Assembly (NCBI GenBank): GCA_964016875.1
Contig: OZ024736.1
Location: forward strand, 4,586,001 to 4,650,000
From: Fallopia convolvulus
Lineage: Eukaryota > Streptophyta > Magnoliopsida > Caryophyllales > Polygonaceae
Length of the DNA stretch: 64,000 nt
Reading direction: 5' to 3'
The position numbers and the translations under genes were made by a program. How positions within the stretch are numbered: the first letter of the stretch is position 1; every line of letters begins with the position of its first letter. Positions 1 through 12,039 of this stretch are shown here, one piece after another. The notes under the pieces are model-generated. The model made no database searches. It was not told the origin of the DNA and worked only from the letters and a program-made list of their open reading frames with translations.

Positions 1-744
1 CACAAGAAAAAGAAGGTTGTTGGTTTTAAAAAAAAAAAGAAAAAAACGAGTAGATGTTGTACTTCCTTAACGACCTAGTTTGGCTCGTTAACGAGGCTGT
101 TCGAGAAGAAGAAAAAATGTTGAAGAGCAGAAATGAAATATGGAAAAGTGAAAAAGAAGAGAATTAAATGTGCATTAGTTCTTAAGAAAAGTATAAGAAT
201 AACGAAAAGTGAGTTTGGTATGTTCTTTTATGAGTGTTTTGGTTATGTGTGAGTTTTTAGGAGTCTTTGATTCCCGGATATTATTAGCACCACATAGCCA
301 AAAATATTTTCACGCCTTATTGTCAATACCAAGCCCCATTACAACCCGGCCGAATGAAAGCTTCTATGAAGTTTTTCATTCAGCCTAAGTTCTCTTGATG
401 ATTTTTGCTTGTTTTGACAAATCTTAGGTGGAGAGTTTGGTGATATAAGTTCCAATTTCTATGAGTTTTTGCATATAAGATGAGTTGAGAGATTGAATTT
501 ATAAGCCTAAACACTTGAGAGTTGAGTGAAACACATATATCCCCGGTGAGGTTGGATTGTATTTGCTTATGTCTATTAAGTGCTTATATATGTGTGATGA
601 CGTTAATAGTCAATTGCTATTTTCTGCTATGTTTTTTATGTTGCTTTTGAGTTGATGGCTATTTTCTTGATGAGCATGATTGTTTGGTTTTGGTTATTGT
701 ATAGTGATTGCTTGAGGACAAGCAAGATTAAGTATGGGGTATTT
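1..744 (+). mobile_element. Athila-like element A1, 3' internal non-coding region
   Basis: This is the end of a plus-strand Athila-like Ty3/gypsy element whose body lies left of the window. No coding region survives here. The stretch matches in style the 3' untranslated parts of the other Athila-like elements in the window (compare 15439-16750 and 41000-42000 read on the minus strand), including the phrase about brains of 'gaggacaagcaa' near 715. A polypurine stretch, AAGTATGGGGTATTT, at about 730-744 directly precedes the LTR and fits a polypurine tract. A TCGTTAACGA palindrome lies at 85-94. Assignment to Athila is by organisation; no protein domain is visible. Confidence 0.65.
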
Positions 745-2196
745 TGATGTTCTCGTTTTTAGTCTACTTTTTGGTGTGCTTCTTAGTTTGTTTAGTTTAG
801 TTTTAGTAGGTTTCAGAGTTAGTTTTGTATGTTTTTGGATGAGTTTGCATATTTTGTGAAAAGTATGGAAGTTACTCCGTTTTGTGTCTTTTTGTAGGTT
901 TTTGAGCAGGAAAGAGCGCTTTTTGAGCTGAGTTAAGGTCTTGTGGTGGAAGATGAAGATAAGGAAGAAGTTTGCATAAGAAGATCAAGTTAATGTCCGA
1001 GTTAAAGTCGAGGAGAAGTTCAAGAAAATCCTAAACAAAGACTCGTTAACGATCATGTGAAGGTCGTTAACGAGGCTAAAAGATAGAATTTTTCGGATGG
1101 AATTTGTAATCCCTACCGACCCTGTGCGGGGTTGTTAACGAGGATCCCGTGTCGGTAGAGGCTTAGCCGACTTTAGGTTGTTATATCTTTTATCTTGTTA
1201 TCTTTTAAGTAGGGTAAGTTCTTATCTTTTAGGCTTTTCAATAGATAGTTTCTTAGTATAAAAACCCTTGTTCTAAGTCTAGAAAAGGACGGTCATATTA
1301 GTTTTAGGGAGAAGTCGAGTGGGAGAAGATTTCGAGCTAGGTTCGATCGAGAGAAAGAGCTTAGGGTTGTTGATTGGAATTGTTGCTCGGTGTTCTTTGT
1401 TTTTGGATTCTATAGAGTTTGTAAGACGATATGTTCTTATTAATTTCAAGTAAGTTTAGTTTGTTTACAATGTCTTCTTTGATTAAAGTTGTTAGTTTTA
1501 TTAACATGAGTAGTGAGTAGTCTTTTTATCTAGGGTCAGGGTTGAAACCCGACATAGTTGTGCATGATTGAATGAGTAAGTTGATGTTTTGATTGCCTTT
1601 TATCTATTGAATTGCTTGTTGTGCTTATGCTTAGACGATAGTCGAGGTAATTTGATTTTTTAACTTGATCGAAAGAGAAAGTTGTGAACTTGAATGATGA
1701 TATTGTTCGTTAACAAACGTTTCGAGCTTTGGATTCAAAACAAATGATAGAGTGAATTGATTTATGAGAATTGATTGATTTTCTTGTTAATCAGCGAAAG
1801 TTGATGAATTTTTCTTTAAAGGCATGATCTTTATCTTCGTATGAGTTTATGTGCGTAGCTATGTCGTGGTAACTATTGTCCTGGATCTTTTATCTTATTG
1901 AATTAGTTTAAATTGTTTTCGAATCATTCGTTATGGAGTTAACATACCTCGGTACCAAACCTATGTTTAGGTCGTTAAGTGCTCTTTGTTCGTAGGTTTT
2001 CTAGGTTCGTTAACGACCCTGTCAAGGTCGTTAATGAGGTTGGTCGTAGGTGTTTTTGCCTGTTTTGTTTTGTTTTTCTTGTTTTAAGTAGTTGATAGAC
2101 AAACAAACGTGCTTCCAGTGTAACGATCCTGACTTCGCTATACTCAACGGGGTCTTGACTTATAAATCTATTTGTTGTCAAGAAACCCTATCAACA
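745..2196 (+). repeat. 3' LTR of Athila-like element A1
   Basis: The LTR begins TGATGTTCTCG after a polypurine tract and ends CCCTATCAACA, giving TG...CA ends and 1452 bp. It is the same family, in opposite orientation, as the solo LTRs at 19426-20930 and 60817-62321. A TATA box (TATAAAA) lies at 1257-1263. TCGTTAACGA palindromes occur at 1043-1052 and 1064-1073 upstream of it, and again at 2007-2016 near the LTR end. The 5-bp target duplication cannot be tested because the left end is outside the window. Confidence 0.85.
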
Positions 2197-3354
2197 TGAT
2201 CGATGTAGGATCGAAAGATCTTAAGACCTGAAGTCTCTTTATAAGAGTGACCTTGTACATTTTGAAAGACTTGTGCTCTTGGAAAATTAATAGCAAGGCG
2301 ACTTTAGTGCAAGTAAAGGTGAAGTCTACTATGCTTCTTGATTAGGTTCAATTGATATAAGAGGACCAATTACATCGCCATGTGAACCATTGTGGAATAT
2401 CATATAATGATGAGCCTCAACCCATTGGTTTCATTGAAAAAAATGGGAAATGAAAATAAATTCGTGTAGTGGTTGAGGATTTGTAGGTCTCATACACATT
2501 TACAAAACGACCTAGTAGAGTCGTCAATAATACGGTCATAATTTATAGCTAGGCAAGTGCTATACATGAAATACACGACTAGGATGAGTCGTTGACCAAA
2601 TAGGGTCATGAAATGTGAATGTTGATAATTAAATTCGACTTTGACCGACTGCTTACAGAAAATTCTCCTAATTAAAGCTTGTCTCTAGAAGAGAAAATGC
2701 TTTATATGTCATCCACCTTCACTAGATGATTTTTATGTAATGCCACATAATAAAATTTGGGATTAGACGAGGGGTTTGGGTCCTTATCGTTTATAAAATA
2801 CCTAGAGCTTATAAGTGATGACCAATATATTGCTCGGTATTAAGATTAACACTTTGGCGAGGTGAAAATCCCAACTTTAAGGGGGGGGGGGGGGGGGGGT
2901 AAAGTGAGACTAGAACTTAAGAGATTGCATGAGATGCAATATATTTTAAAGTTGGAGAAAGCTAAACCAGAAGTTTAGGGGATTATATAGCTTCATGTTA
3001 TTTACCAATGTCATGAAAGTGATTAAGTCACAAACACCAACTAAAAATGCGCCAGCTCATCTGAAGATTCCATAAGTAACTCCAAACCAACACATAAGCA
3101 ATCTTGAAACATGAGAGACATTTTGGCTTTAAGAATACATTCCCGAGAAGAGGAAAGAGCCAATAACATCCCAAAAGGGTGATATGTCGGCTGGAAATAA
3201 ACATGAATATAGAATTCTTGAAGAGATTCTATCTAAAGACTCTAAAAGCAAATAAAATGGCATGAGGGACAATTTGGAAATGTCGATTAATTATGTAAGT
3301 ACCGGTGTAGGATGGTACCGGGAAGATGTAGATATTAACAAAGTCATTTCTTAT

Positions 3355-5270
3355 TCAATTGCCATGGAAGTCATGAAAGGAGATGACAATGATCCCCAAA
3401 CCATGGAAGAACGTTGGCATTAAGATGATTTAGAAAGCTAGAAAGAAGCTATACAAGCTAAGCTGGATTCGTTAAACAAACGAGGTGTGTTTGGACATGT
3501 AGTTCCAATACCAAAAAGTGTAAAACCAGTCGGCTATGAGTGGGTGTTTGTACAAAACTGAAATGAATGTAATAAGTTGTTAGATACAAAGCCCAACTGG
3601 TTTACACAAGGGTTCTCACAAAAATATGGAGTGGATTGTATGGAAACATATTCACCGGTAGTGGATGCAACAATACTCAGGTTCCTTGTTGATTTAACAG
3701 TTGTTGAACAGCTTAAATGCAACTCATGGATGTGGTAACTGATGTCCGCCTTTTTAGTCATGTTTTTAGGGTGTGTTTTTGTGTCTTTTGAGTCTTTTTC
3801 TTTAGTTTTGTGTTTTGTTTTGAGTCATTTTTAGAAGCTTTTTGGAGCATATTTTGAAGAAAGGAGTAAAGACGGTGAAGATAGCACTCAAGAATGAAGA
3901 GAAGATGAAGATTAAGCGCTCAAGCACAGTTATTGAAGATCAAGTTTGAGCTTGGAAAGAGATAGAGAAATTCGTTACAAGAACATAGGAAAAAGAATCG
4001 AGTCAAACGGAGTTGTAACGAATCTTCTACGCAAGTTTTACTCAAGGGTCGTTAACGACCCTGTCAAGGTCGTTAACGAGGCAGCGAGAGCAGCAGAGAT
4101 CCGAGTCGGTGCTATTTATGGGCTTCTATCTTGTTTCCTTTTTTATGTTATTAGATAGATAGAAGGGATATATTTTATTAGAAGATATTATTTTCATATA
4201 GATAGATTTAAGATAGATTTATTTCCTTAAAGATAGATTTAAGATAGAATAGTTTCTCTATAAATACACTTGTCCCCTCTTTAGTTTTGGGATCATCATT
4301 CAAGTTAGAGGAGGAGGAGGAGAGAGGCGTGAGAGGGGGGTGATTGTGGAGAAGAACTATCGTTTGAATTCAAAGTTGTAAGCTTTACCTTTTATTTAAT
4401 TTAGTTGTTATGATTATGCTTTGTGAGTAGTCTCTCTCTCTAAGGTTGGGGTTAAACCCAACAATGGTTGTGCATGCTTGTTTATGATCATGTCTTGATT
4501 GTTTTTATTGCATGAATCTATTCTCTTGCTCTTAATCCTTGAAACGAAAGTTGAAAGGAATTTCTCATTCATAGTTGAAGCGAAGGCGAGACTTTGAATC
4601 AGAATAGTCAAATTAGGGTTTTGAAGCGAAAGCAGATCTATCCTAGTTGAAGTAGAAGATATAGATAGTAAGTTTATTAATTGAACGAAAGTTAGTTGAT
4701 TTACTAGCTTAGGTTGACGAAAGTTGACAACTTTATGTGATAAAAACATGATCTATGTGTTTCATGAGTGTTAGCATTGCATGATTGTTGTTGTGGGAAT
4801 ACCCTAAACATTAGAATTTCTCTTTCCCTTGTTAAAAACCTCTACTTTTTGATTGCTTGCGTAACAAGTAATAGAACTTAGCACTGACTATCTCCTGTGG
4901 ACGAACCTGACTCTGCTATACTCAATGGGGTCTTGATTATAAATTTATTTGTTGTCAAGAAACCCTATCAACAGTAACAACATACCTATACGGGTCATGA
5001 GACACCGACATATACATGAAAATCCCAAAAGGAATGAAAATGCCTAAAGCCTTTTAAACCATGCCATATGTATTTCATTAAGGTTAAAAGGTTGCTTTGT
5101 GGATTGAAGTAATCAGGCAGAATGTAGTATGGTCGCATTACTGGGTATCTACTAAGGTAATGACTTGTGAATAATCAAATAAGGCCGTTTGTGTTCTCGA
5201 AAAAGAACAAAGTCGTGTTATGTGATCATAGTTGTTTATGTTAACGAGTTGAATATTATTGGAACCCTAA
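3355..5270 (+). pseudogene. copia reverse transcriptase remnant (interrupted)
   Basis: The first half, before 3739, can be read with stops as a copia RT: a VKPVGYEWVF-like block, then a GFSQKYGVD block, then TYSPVVDAT, then a segment equivalent to 'LDV.TAFL' that breaks at the insertion. The second half, after 4979, continues with an MKIPK-like block, a decayed counterpart of the usual YGLKQ block, and a VYVNELNIIGT block, which is the copia YVDD active-site region with the second aspartate replaced. The interruption is exactly the solo LTR with its 5-bp duplication, so the two halves join into one gene. It cannot make a functional enzyme. Confidence 0.75.
3740..4973 (+). repeat. solo LTR, Athila-like family B (target duplication GTAAC)
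   Basis: The LTR starts TGATGTCCGCC, ends CCCTATCAACA and is 1234 bp. It is flanked by a perfect 5-bp duplication, GTAAC at 3735-3739 and 4974-4978, so it is a complete solo LTR left by LTR-LTR recombination. It resembles the LTRs of element B (13992-15438 and 25945-26907) in reverse orientation. TATAAATA lies at 4259-4266. Paired TCGTTAACGA palindromes sit at 4049-4058 and 4070-4079. It interrupts the copia reverse transcriptase. Confidence 0.93.
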
Positions 5271-6099
5271 AGGAGGTCTGATTAGTAGCTGATTCATAAA
5301 AAGAACCAAGCATTGTTTCAACCTGAATTCCGAGCATATAAAGAATGGGATAAAAGACCCATTAAATTTGGGGAAAGCACAGTCATTAAGTGCACCAATA
5401 GTACTAAGGTGCTAAGTGTAGAAATGGCCCCTTTCACCCTCAGTCAGAAAATGAAGAGATTAGGGTCATGAAGTACCATATCTCAATGCAATAGGTGCAT
5501 GACATCAACAAAGTCATTTGTTGTGACAATGAATTATTTGTCTCCCTAAACATATAATTGAGATTGTTGGTCTAGAAGTACCAAATCTTTTATAAAATCC
5601 CACGATGACAAGTATGTGCCGTATGAAGAAGTGTATCTGTGTATGTTTAACAATGGGGGAGTATATATTATACGACTGTACTCTTTTTGCTTTGGCTTTG
5701 GTTTTTATCCTACTGGGTTTTTCCAAGTAAGGTTTTTAATGAGACAATTCGTCATATATGTTCTCTGATGAGACAATCTGGCTTTGAAGTTCTAGATATG
5801 TGAAAGAATGGAGTTTTACCCATCCATCAAATCAAGTTGAAAGGAGCCAACAGTGATATATGAAGAGAATTCGAAATGGAGTGATCAACCAAAGTACATA
5901 TCGTCAAGCGTTCTCAAATTACAAGATTCAACTTAAAGACAGGATGGATGCTCAATTCAGTCAAGCAAGGAGGATATATTTCAAGTTGAGAGGAAGAATC
6001 ATAACTTCACTCTTTTTCCCTTAGTCATGGTTTTATCCTATTGGATTTTCCGGACAAGGTTTTTAACGAAGCAGTTAAGGATGTACATCCAAGGGAGAG

Positions 6100-6276
6100 T
6101 GTTATAATATTATATAGTTATGGATGTACATAAGATAGAATCTTCTAAACCCTAGAAGTGACTTATTTTCCAAGTCTTGTAATCTCTATAAAAGGAAGAT
6201 ATGATGACCTAATAAGATAAATCTGATCTCTCTCTTTTTTTCTATATATTCTCTTTGTTCTCTCCAATTTATAACA
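6100..6276 (+). repeat. copia 3' LTR (177 bp)
   Basis: It begins TGTTATAATA right after a purine-rich tract and ends TTATAACA, giving the short terminal inverted repeat typical of small copia LTRs. A CTATAAAAGG promoter-like box lies near 6191. Two similar copia 3' blocks containing 'aaggttttt(a)a(c/t)ga' occur just upstream (near 5730 and 6055), suggesting a small internal duplication of the pre-LTR region. Confidence 0.7.
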
Positions 6277-6778
6277 AAAAAGGAGATTTTTATGGTATTT
6301 TTGTCCTTTGTAATTGAATGTTGTGAAGGACGATTTCTTGAGATTGGTTGTGATTTTTGCTCATGGACGGACTCTTTCTAAAGGCTTGTTTGAAGGATGA
6401 AATACACTTGGAAGATATTCTGAAATCAGTCATCCAAGTTTGTTCTTGTTCATTTCCTTCATTGTGGAGTATCTTCTCTTGAGCATAACAAATCTAGAAA
6501 TCATGAAAATAGCACTTGTATAAATAAACCCTTGTCATATGATATGCAAACTGTGTGTGATACTGTGATCATAGATTAAGTAAAGAGATTCTTTTATCAC
6601 TTTCGCTTAGCCTTAGTTAAAAAAGCAAATGAGTTACACATCACAAATAACGACCACATGCATATATGTAGAACAAATAACGTTGAAGAGTCATCTCTAT
6701 CAACCCTTTTAGTTTCTGTGGAAATATAACACAATGCTGGAAACACTTTAAAAGCTTAAAGAGTTGAGGTCCAATTAA
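6277..6778. other. gene-free spacer downstream of the patatin-like gene
   Basis: This AT-rich stretch lies between the copia LTR and the stop codon of the minus-strand patatin-like gene. It should contain that gene's 3' untranslated region, but I see no clear polyadenylation signal. No repeat or reading frame stands out. Confidence 0.5.
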
Positions 6779-9700
6779 TCATTTGGATGTGGATGGAATG
6801 GTGGTTTGTGAGGAGTTGGCCGCTTTGAAATTCATCTCTCTGTACTTCCTCTCTTGAGACAGCACCTTCGCGAACCTTGTCAGAGCCTCTCCGTTGGTTC
6901 CGCCATTTCTGACGGGCACGAAACGTCCGCTCTCGATATCAACCCGAGAGACGGGCTTCTTGAGTAGCTCTTCAGCAATCACTGCAAGGTGTTCCAAGTT
7001 CTCCTCTGTTCCCACATCCACTCCCGTTGCTGTCCCGGTCAACGTGTCGTCCTGTGTTTCAGTTTCAATTCATTCTTAGTGTACTAAAAAATTGTCTATT
7101 GAGTTTGGATTGCCTCTCATTTTCTATTAGAATGTCCATCCCACATCTGAAAGTTGGGCTTTAGTATATAACTCAGTGAATTACTTCTCCTATTACCAAT
7201 TGGTTTTAGGATGGAGCTGGGCTAGTAAAATTGTTTGCTTACCTGGATCCGGAGGTAGTTCTCTACGGAGTTGAAGGACCGGAAGATGGAATTCATGTAA
7301 AGATCGACAACGTCACACCCAGCCTCGTAGAATGAAGTGATTAAGGGGCTAGATCCATGTTCAAACAACCACGAGACGAGCCCCCATTTTGCTGCTGATT
7401 TTGCGTTGAACTTTTGTTCATTTTGAGCTGATCCTGTACCTAGGGATATCACCAATAGTCTGCTATGGACGGGAGTCGAATCGGACTTGTTCTGGCCAGT
7501 GAGTTCCCTTGTCACTTCATGGATAGCAAGCATCGCCTGCAAAACATGATAGCAAGCATCCTCTCATTGTTAATTGGTTTTACAATGAAACTTCGCTTAT
7601 GTACTAAGCTATCAAATTTTTTGGATGTCTTACCGGATTGGTTGCAACGACTCCACCGTCAATGAGGTTGAATTCCTTCTTGACTCCATCTGCATATCCA
7701 TTTTCAAAGTAGTGGGCAGGTAAGAAAGTAGGCGCGGCTGATGTGCCAAGACAAATATCCGCCATTTTCGCATTCAAGGCGGGATGAGCCTTGAGCTTGT
7801 AGGAAGAGAATAAGACCGGTTGGAGGAGCTTGATGTCGAAAGCCGGGATGACGACGTTGGTCAAGGTGCTATGCAACCTCGTCTCTCCAAGTTGTTGATG
7901 GAGGAGTTTGTGAAGATACTTGCCATCGTACTTGGGTCCTGTCATTGCTTTCCAAAGGCTTGCTACTGGAGCAAAGGGTCCCCTGTAAATATGATCATTT
8001 TTAGTTAAGATTATAATAAACAAGTAATTAGTGAATATATAATAGATTGTTACTTCTCTTGGGGGAAGATGAAGGGGGAATGGTCAAGGTAGAAAGTCTT
8101 GATATCCTTGGCAGCATAGAGAGGCCTCTTCTTGTCATCTGGAAGAGTTACCATTGAGGTTATCAAGCCCCCTGTGCTTGTTCCTGCTATCACATCGAAG
8201 TAATCCGCCACCCTCGCATCCTTACCGTCCAATTCCTACGAATCATTAAATCAATTTTATTATCTAAGGTTCTACATCCATTAATATTTGTGATCCCTAT
8301 TTTAAGCTTTGAATCAAGTTTGATTTCACTAGAGTTAGACTGCAGCCAAATCTTCGGTTTCACTTTCGATGTTTCATTTCTATATTTCACTTAGATTTTA
8401 AATATCAAATTAATATTAAGAAAAAGTTTAAATATTATATTCATATTGTAAAAAAGTATATACATATGTGTGTAAATTTATATTTTAAAAATCATATTAT
8501 AAAAATATAAAAATTAAGAGAGTGATTTACTTACAAAATATTACCCTTTTGATTTTTAAAAATTGTATAATATGATTTTTAAGCCAAACATTTGCACATA
8601 CATGTATATAGGTATTTCAATTATAAAAATAATTTTTGTAATTTTCTTAACATTAACTTAATATTTATTTAACTAAGTGGAACATAAAATGAAATACAAA
8701 AGTGGAATAAAAGATTTGGTTTCAGATTTTGGTGCCTCTTTTAAACCAAAATATGAAAACGTATATAATAAATTTTATGTTAACTAAACATTAAAAAATA
8801 CCATATTAATGTTTTGAGCATTTTGTACAATAAAATAATTTTTTAACAATAACATAATAAATAATAAGGGGGCGCATCCTCATACTCATTGGCTTTTATA
8901 CATTGTCTTTGAGATAGATTTAGTCCCTATATAAGTTTTGGTACATTCTAACCAAATTCAGTTATTATTGTAACATAGCTGAATTTCAGTTTTTCTTGGG
9001 TTTATCAGGTGTACCCCCTTTTCCTTGAGTAGAGGTACCCCCATTTTGACCCCTCAGATTCTGTTGTAGTGGAGATTCACTAGGTCAATAATAATGATGA
9101 TATGATGATGATGAAAATAATAAATCATAAATTGCTCACAGTTTAAGATAATTTACTAATTAGTAGTTACTAATGCCACTAAAGTAATATTTTTATTGAT
9201 ATTTTTGAATCATAATTTAGATATTTATATTAAAAGTTTTTTGAATGTAATAATGTTTTTTGAATTAAGGGGTTTAAATCATTCATATAAGTAAATAATT
9301 ACAAAAGGTGTATCTAGGCGAACCTATATATTACAATTTACAAGGAAGTTTTAGGTCTATCCTAGCAAATCCTTTTGTAGTCTCCATCTTGCCTTAACAC
9401 TATGACAAGCAACCCACAATACATCACAACACTATGACAAGCAACCCACAAGTTAAAAATGAAACATTTTCTTCTGATTACGTTGTTTAAAGCTCCTATC
9501 CAACCTTCAATGGAGTAATGCCTTTGCCCTTTTTTAGCCCATGCCATCACTTCTTTGGAGCACTCACATTTGAACCATATCTCTTGGAAGTTGTCATTGC
9601 ACAATTCACATCTATCCTCATATAAGACACCCATGTCTTTTAGTCTGTCCTTGGTGAAAACTCCTCTATTAATTACAATCCACGAATAATAATTTTCATA

Positions 9701-11330
9701 GAAGGCTTGTGAGTTTTTATTTTATTTTATATATGTTTAAATTCAATTATGGTGCCTTTGGGTTTAATGGATTGGTTGATTTCGAGTTTAATGGATTTGG
9801 TGACTTTGGGTTTCAAACACATTTAGATTTGGGTTGTTTATTGTACCGGATAATGTTGGACCAATTCATTCGGTTTTTTTCGAGTTCGGGTCGTCCTTGA
9901 GTTAAGACTATCGATTCGGGGTGGATTGGTTTTAGGTATATATTTCTTTGTTCTTTTCGGTGTCGGTCGGATGTTAGCCAGGTTAGATCAAATTTTGACA
10001 TGCCTAAATAATAATCCATCAAAGAACTCATTATTATACTTAAGAATTTGTAGATTATTATTATACTCTTAATCTATATATAAAAGACGAAAAGAATAAG
10101 ACCATCGTGTTGTCTTACTTATGATTTTTTCTACGTGTTGTTCTCATGTTAAGCCACCTATGATTTTATATTTTTTTTGTAATTTGCATATGTTGATAAT
10201 ATTTTAGGATAATATAAAAGATAAGATAAATTAATATAGAAAAATTGAAAAGATTCTACCTAAAAATGAAATAAACTATAAGAAAATTAAATATTTATGT
10301 CAAATATATTTTATGATAATTTATTTTATTTTTTTCTGCCGAATCATAAGGTATGTGTATATTATAACAATAGGGAAAATTACATTTAACCACCCTTTAT
10401 TTTACCCTTGTTGCAATTAACCACCCTCTATATTTTTTCTACACTTAACCACCCCTTATTTGTAAATATGTGCATTTAACCACCCATTTTGATGAAAAAC
10501 GTTATTTTCTTCGTTAAATTAAAGTAAATCACATTTTTCCCTTCTTTTTTAATTTTATTTACAATAAATAAAAGAATTTAGGAATAAATTGAGCTTGGAA
10601 TGTAATTATTATTGGATTTCGGCCTACATCTCAACCTTTGGAATCTTGAGTTGTCGTCCATCAACTTAGACACGACCGAATCCAAGGGACGCTCAAAGTC
10701 GTCGAAATAAGATCCAAAACCCATGGCCTTTGCATCGGCGAAGTCGTGGTTCTTCTTGGCCATTGGATGGAGGAAATTAGGCCATGGTTGCAAAAATTAG
10801 GAACTTGAAAGTGTCAATTATGGTTTTTTCTTTATTTATTTATTGTAAATTAAATTTAAGAAGAAAGGAAAAGACGTAATTTACTTCACGAACGGAGAAA
10901 ATGACGTTTTTCATCAAAATGGGTGGTTAAATGTACATAATTACAAATAAGGGGTGGTTAAGTGTAGAAAAAAATATAAAGGGTGGTTAATTGCAACATG
11001 TGTAAAATAAAGGGTGGTTAAATGCAATTTCCCCATAACAATAATAGTAGTTAAGTATATTTTTTTTGTATTTTACACATCATTACATTTCTGCAACGTG
11101 TAAATAAAAATATTAATTATTAATGTGAATTATTTTTAAATAAAGAGATTGTAAGAAAGAAAAAAAGTAAGATTGTAGAAATATACCTGGAGCTTACTCT
11201 CAAGGAATTCAAGGAGCACGGCGGGGATCATGCCCCTAACGCCACCACCATCAATGCTTAGAACTGTGATAAGTTTCCCCATACTCGGTGGCCGGAGAGG
11301 TGATGGATCCACCGCTTGTGCCGCCGCCAT
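6779..11330 (-). CDS. patatin-like protein (plant lipid acyl hydrolase), 5 exons, 413 aa
   Basis: This is the only host gene I can support. Minus-strand exons are 11330-11187, 8235-8054, 7982-7634, 7536-7243 and 7051-6779. All introns are GT...AG and all junctions keep frame, giving 413 residues, close to the roughly 400 usual for plant patatin-like phospholipases. Exon 1 holds the oxyanion-hole motif DGGGVRG (about residue 27). Exon 2 holds the nucleophile elbow GTSTGG. Exon 3 ends with the DGG motif (LIDGGVVATNP) that supplies the catalytic aspartate, so the Ser-Asp dyad is intact. The family deacylates galacto- and phospholipids, often in stress and defence, and is usually cytosolic or membrane-associated; no signal peptide is visible. 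The start at 11330 is chosen because it begins the conserved N-terminus; an upstream in-frame ATG reaches only unlikely sequence. Intron 1 is about 2.95 kb and full of transposon material. Whether it is expressed cannot be told. Confidence 0.9.
9362..9700 (-). pseudogene. LINE fragment (C-terminal zinc-binding/RT region)
   Basis: The minus strand reads as the region that follows LINE reverse transcriptases in plants. A TKDRLKDMGVLYEDRCELC block carries the first CxxC, then WFKCECSKEVMAWA with the partner residues, then a LWVACHSV-like stretch. It is short, truncated at both ends and lies in intron 1 of the patatin-like gene in the same orientation. No target duplication or poly(A) tail could be fixed. 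Confidence 0.6.
10373..11034. mobile_element. MULE (Mutator-like) element, 662 bp, 9-bp target duplication
   Basis: The two ends are inverted repeats: the left starts GGGAAAATTACATTTAACC, and the right read in reverse starts GGGGAAATTGCATTTAACC. Similarity continues inward for about 200 bp, with the phrase 'TTAACCACCC' repeated four times in each arm. The element is flanked by a perfect 9-bp duplication, ATAACAATA at 10364-10372 and 11035-11043. Long terminal inverted repeats with a 9-bp duplication are the hallmark of Mutator-like elements. It has no transposase, so it is non-autonomous. Confidence 0.9.
10578..10793 (-). other. short open frame inside the MULE, possible captured fragment
   Basis: The roughly 220-bp core between the MULE arms is less AT-rich than the arms. 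It holds an open minus-strand frame of 71 residues, with a block AMGFGSYFDDFERPLDS. I do not recognise the protein. The base composition change makes a captured gene fragment (Pack-MULE type) possible, but it could equally be internal MULE sequence. Confidence 0.3.
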
Positions 11331-11884
11331 TGGGAATTTTCCGGTGGCAGAATAAGATAAGCTAGAGAGAGAGAGATCGAGCGAATCGAAATGGAACACC
11401 CAACAGGTTTTCCTAGAATGAATGACCTTTCTTATACGCGTACAGTTCTTAGTAGGCCAATTTGCAGAGTTGATTAGCTTAATTTGTCTCAATCAATCTA
11501 GCTGCGACTTAAGATTTACCAATTATTATTATTCATATCAAGATTCAAGACTAAGCCCTAGCGGGCGAATTCAAATTTTTTTTACTTGTTCTACAAACTC
11601 AGACGTGCAAACAAGCTAGGCTAGGTTTACTCTTCTTTCTATAAGAACAAGTTTTCTTTGTTAATGTATAGAAACTTGTGTACAGAGTTGGTGAAACTAA
11701 AATTCGAATATTGACACCACACCAATCAAGCTACAAGCAACATTTACATGCTTTTAGTGGACATGTTAAATGTAAAACATTTTAGTGTGGCTTGGAGGAC
11801 TCACAAATGTTCCGTGACAAACAGGGTTGGAGAGTGCAACGCCTCCAGCCAAGAACAATATATAATGTGAATTGTGAAGCATCA
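11331..11884. other. upstream region of the patatin-like gene
   Basis: This contains the 5' untranslated region and presumably the promoter of the minus-strand patatin-like gene. No confident TATA box was found. A pyrimidine/purine-rich block (GAGAGAGAGAT) lies at about 11365. Nothing else coding is visible. Confidence 0.4.
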
Positions 11885-12039
11885 CTACAAATTTTCGGAC
11901 TTTTTGTAACGAAAGATTTGTAATGATTTTTTCATTGTGTTACAATAAAATAATCTAGTATAATGGTTTATTATCATATGTAACCATATGATCTAAGGTA
12001 ACAGTTTATTGTAACACAAGTCATCTAATGTAACTAGTA
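11885..12039 (+). mobile_element. possible CACTA-type transposon end
   Basis: The sequence CACTACAAATTTTCGG at about 11885 looks like the CACTACAA terminus of CACTA (En/Spm) elements. It is followed by subterminal-like variants of 'TTTGTAACGA' and 'TGTTACAA'. The copia element at 12040 would then be inserted inside it. I could not find the opposite terminus, so this stays tentative. Confidence 0.35.

Larger units (their letters stand above)
2197..6276 (+). mobile_element. decayed Ty1/copia element, split by a solo LTR
   Basis: This is a plus-strand copia remnant. Reverse transcriptase similarity runs from about 3355 to 3739 and resumes at 4979 after the inserted solo LTR. Its 3' end shows a copia tail, a purine-rich tract (CCAAGGGAGAG) and a short LTR at 6100-6276. 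The 5' part (2197-3350) is too decayed for me to assign domains and contains a run of 19 G at 2881-2899. Stops and frame changes are frequent, so it is dead. The 5' LTR is not visible; element A1 abuts on the left. Confidence 0.75.
8236..11186 (-). other. intron 1 of the patatin-like gene, transposon-rich
   Basis: The intron starts GTATATTTC after CTCCAG and ends ATTCGTAG before exon 2. Apart from the LINE scrap and MULE listed separately, it is AT-rich, with poly(A/T)-rich stretches at about 8390-8870. A short direct duplication (a 23-bp segment at about 9397 repeated at about 9431) sits inside the LINE scrap. I see no reading frame belonging to a second host gene. Confidence 0.75.

Noticed and set aside
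10073..11110. Helitron around the MULE, from TCTATATATAAAAGACG
   Set aside because: The 5' end looks Helitron-like, but I cannot find a 3' hairpin followed by CTRR at a sensible place.
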